Shown here: positions 5,735-7,312 of the stretch, piece by piece
How the letters are laid out: each line of letters opens with the position of its first letter
How positions within the stretch are numbered: position 1 is the first letter of the stretch
DNA from: Anaerolineales bacterium
GTDB lineage: Bacteria; Chloroflexota; Anaerolineae; B4-G1; DUEL01
DNA: 7,312 nt
Direction: 5' to 3'
NCBI GenBank assembly: GCA_015662065.1
Contig: DQUX01000134.1
Span: 1-7,312, forward strand
Position numbers and translations under genes: made by a program
Notes under the pieces: generated by a model
The model's input: only the letters and a program-made list of their open reading frames with translations
What the model was told of the DNA's origin: nothing
Databases searched by the model: none

Positions 5735-6774
5735 GCAAGAAACTGGCTGTCCCGCTTCTCGTTCTGGCACTGTTCGTCATCATCGTCGGCGGCTCGTGGC
5801 TCCGCATCTTCAACGAGTATTGGCAGGTGGTCTTCTTCTACATCGGCATCAACATCATTATGGCGGTTAGCCTCAACCTGATCAACGGCTACATGGGGGA
5901 GTTCTCCTGCGGACACGCTGCCTTCATGGCCGTGGGAGCGTACGTCAGCGGCATCCTCACGGTCTGGTGGTTCGCCGAGGACAAGGTCTTCGGCCCCCCT
6001 GTCCTCCCCGCTAGCCTCGGCATCCTGCTGGTGCCCGTGGCGATCCTCATCGGGGGGCTTGCTGCCTCCTTCGTCGGGCTGCTGATTGCCATCCCCTCCT
6101 TCCGCACCCGGGGGGACTACCTGGCGATCATCACCCTGGCGGTCAACTACATCGTCAAAAGCGCCATCGAGAACATGGAGATCATCGGCGGCCCCCGGGG
6201 CTTCCTCGGGATGCAACGGGTGATGAACGCCATCACCGCAGTGCTCGATATCCCCTGGCTCCTGATCTGGACCTTCATCGGTGGTATTGGGACGATTATC
6301 CTCATCCAGCGGTTCGTCTCCTCTACCTTCGGCAAGGGGGTGATGGCCATCCGGGAGGACGAGGTGGCCGCAGGGCTGATGGGCGTGAACACCCGATGGG
6401 TGAAACTGATCGCCTTCATGGTCTCCTGCGGCCTGGCGGGGGTCGCTGGGGGACTGTTCGCCCATGGGCCCGGCGGCTACATCAACCCCGGCATGTTCAC
6501 GATCCTGAAATCCACCGAGGCGATGGTGATGGTCTACCTGGGCGGAATGGGCTCTATCAGCGGCAATGTCCTCAGCGCCGTCTTCTTCACCCTGCTGCTG
6601 GAGATGCTCCGCCCCCTCGGCGTCTATAAGTGGGTGGTCATCCCCCTGCTCTTGGTGCTGATGATGCTCTTCCGGCCCTCCGGGTTGATGGGGAGCCGGG
6701 AACTGGGCGATGTCTTCCCCCAACTGCGGGCCTGGTTCGGGAAGGAGGAGGAATATGCCCCTGCTTCAAATTAG
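5731..6774 (+). CDS. livM: Branched-chain amino-acid ABC transporter permease LivM
   Basis: This is the second membrane subunit, partner of LivH. The 347-residue protein has an N-terminal hydrophobic segment (about 6-22) and then repeated membrane spans. Family landmarks are SLNLINGYMGEFSCGHAAFM (47-66) followed by AVGAYVSG, SFRTRGDYLAIITL (123-136), GGPRGFLG (153-160), the coupling-loop motif GVMAIREDEVAAGLMGVN (203-220), LKSTEAMVMVYLGGMGSISG (259-278) and FRPSGLMG (314-321). A charged tail (GKEEEYAPASN) is cytoplasmic by inference. AGGAGG at 5717-5722 lies 8 bases before the ATG, which overlaps the livH stop. The 3' end overlaps livG by 20 bases, with the livG Shine-Dalgarno inside livM codons. 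Such tight packing is typical of livHMGF operons. Confidence 0.95.
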   Translation: MSKKLAVPLLVLALFVIIVGGSWLRIFNEYWQVVFFYIGINIIMAVSLNLINGYMGEFSCGHAAFMAVGAYVSGILTVWWFAEDKVFGPPVLPASLGILLVPVAILIGGLAASFVGLLIAIPSFRTRGDYLAIITLAVNYIVKSAIENMEIIGGPRGFLGMQRVMNAITAVLDIPWLLIWTFIGGIGTIILIQRFVSSTFGKGVMAIREDEVAAGLMGVNTRWVKLIAFMVSCGLAGVAGGLFAHGPGGYINPGMFTILKSTEAMVMVYLGGMGSISGNVLSAVFFTLLLEMLRPLGVYKWVVIPLLLVLMMLFRPSGLMGSRELGDVFPQLRAWFGKEEEYAPASN

Positions 6775-7312
6775 AGGTCTGACCCACTGGTTCGGCGGAC
6801 TGCGCGCGGTCCACGACTTCAACATCGACCTGGAGGAGGGGGAACTGGTAGGGCTGATCGGGCCCAACGGCGCCGGGAAGACGACGATCTTCAACCTGGT
6901 GACCGGCGCGTACCGCCCCAGCGAGGGAGAGATCTGGTTCAACGGGGAGAACCTGGTCGGCCTGCCCCCCCACGAGATCACCGCCCGCGGCATCGCTCGC
7001 ACCTTCCAGACCATCCGCCTGTGGAACGAACTGACGGTGCTGGACAACGTCTGCATCGCCCGGGCCTCCCGTATCCGCTACGGGCTGGTCGATGCGTTGC
7101 TGCGCACCCCGGCGTTCCGACGCGAGGAGAAGGAGATCCGGGAGCGGGCGATCGAACTGCTCACCCGGTTGGGCCTGCAGGACTACCTCTACGAGCAGGC
7201 CAAGAACCTGCCCTACGGCCTTCAGCGGCGGGTGGAGATCACACGGGCGCTGGCCACCGAGCCGTGCCTTCTCCTTCTCGACGAGCCCGCCGCAGGGATG
7301 AACCCGGCGGAG
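6755..7312 (+). CDS. livG: Branched-chain amino-acid ABC transporter ATP-binding protein LivG (3' end outside window)
   Basis: The first 186 residues are present, beginning MPLLQIRGLTHWFGGLRAVH; the frame is still open at the right edge. LivG is one of two cytoplasmic ATPases that drive the LivHM channel. Visible ABC motifs are Walker A GPNGAGKTT (36-44), the Q-loop in ARTFQTIRLWNELTV (Gln85), the signature region NLPYGLQRRVEITRAL (151-166), and Walker B LLLLDEPAAGMNPAE (172-186) with Asp176 and catalytic Glu177. RTFQxxRLWxxLTVxxNV and DEPAAGMNP are hallmarks of LivG rather than LivF. The signature reads LPYGL instead of LSGGQ; LivG proteins vary here, so this does not imply loss of activity. 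GGAGGAGG within 6744-6751 lies a few bases before ATG 6755. About 70 residues plus the stop are missing, and livF would be expected next. Confidence 0.94.
   Translation, partial: MPLLQIRGLTHWFGGLRAVHDFNIDLEEGELVGLIGPNGAGKTTIFNLVTGAYRPSEGEIWFNGENLVGLPPHEITARGIARTFQTIRLWNELTVLDNVCIARASRIRYGLVDALLRTPAFRREEKEIRERAIELLTRLGLQDYLYEQAKNLPYGLQRRVEITRALATEPCLLLLDEPAAGMNPAE

Noticed and set aside
3564..6723. Long minus-strand open frames opposite livK, livH and livM
   Set aside because: They are Asp/Gly/His/Glu-rich translations typical of the antisense of GC-rich genes; the plus-strand products are unmistakable ABC transporter parts.
7205..7225. Degenerate ABC signature (LPYGL) in LivG as a sign of inactivity
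   Set aside because: LivG proteins vary at this motif, and Walker A, the Q-loop and Walker B with its catalytic Glu are all intact.
1..7312. CRISPR array, tRNA gene, insertion sequence or prophage genes
   Set aside because: No regularly spaced direct repeats with spacers, no tRNA cloverleaf and no transposase or phage protein were seen on either strand.

Overview
The window is GC-rich bacterial DNA with strong G/C preference at third codon positions. The mix suggests a thermophilic or environmental Chloroflexota-like bacterium: a Ser/Thr/Pro-linker surface protein with a TPTP-type spacer, a SpoVS-type fragment, an orphan EF-Tu domain II protein, and dispersed intergenic CGCAGAG/CTCTGCG hairpins. 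This phylum call is an inference from style and family content, not a phylogenetic result.

Left part (1-1980): On the minus strand, running off the left edge, is the C-terminal half of a SpoVS-like protein. Its N-terminal half is not found in any frame, so it looks like a 5'-truncated remnant. Reading away from it on the plus strand are a small orphan EF-Tu domain II protein (186-446) and tRNA(Ile)-lysidine synthase, tilS (446-1957). These two share one base (TAGTG), so they are probably translated as a coupled pair. The last codons of tilS lie inside a degenerate inverted repeat.

Middle part (2005-3035): A single gene for an exported or membrane-anchored protein has an N-terminal hydrophobic segment, a bacterial Ig-like domain, a Pro/Thr linker and a C-terminal beta-rich domain. 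It is broken twice: by an in-frame TGA (2323-2325) just before the last Ig-like strand, and by a -1 frame change at a run of six G (2512-2517). It is either a pseudogene or carries sequence errors.

Right part (3036-7312): This is a branched-chain (hydrophobic) amino-acid ABC uptake operon: livK (lipoprotein binding protein), livH and livM (permeases), and livG (ATPase, cut by the right edge). A good extended -10 promoter lies about 270 bases before livK. The leader holds a hairpin, an exact 12-base tandem repeat and a possible short upstream frame that ends in an ATGA overlap with livK. A strong hairpin follows livK and probably favours binding-protein output over the permeases. livH-livM overlap by 4 bases and livM-livG by 20 bases. 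LivK captures substrate outside the membrane, LivH/LivM form the channel, and LivG (with a LivF expected beyond the window) supplies ATP hydrolysis.

Overall this is mostly ordinary housekeeping and transport DNA. The items most worth a second look are the livK leader, the doubly broken surface-protein gene, the SpoVS remnant and the hairpin repeat family. I see no clear sign of an undescribed defence or mobile system.
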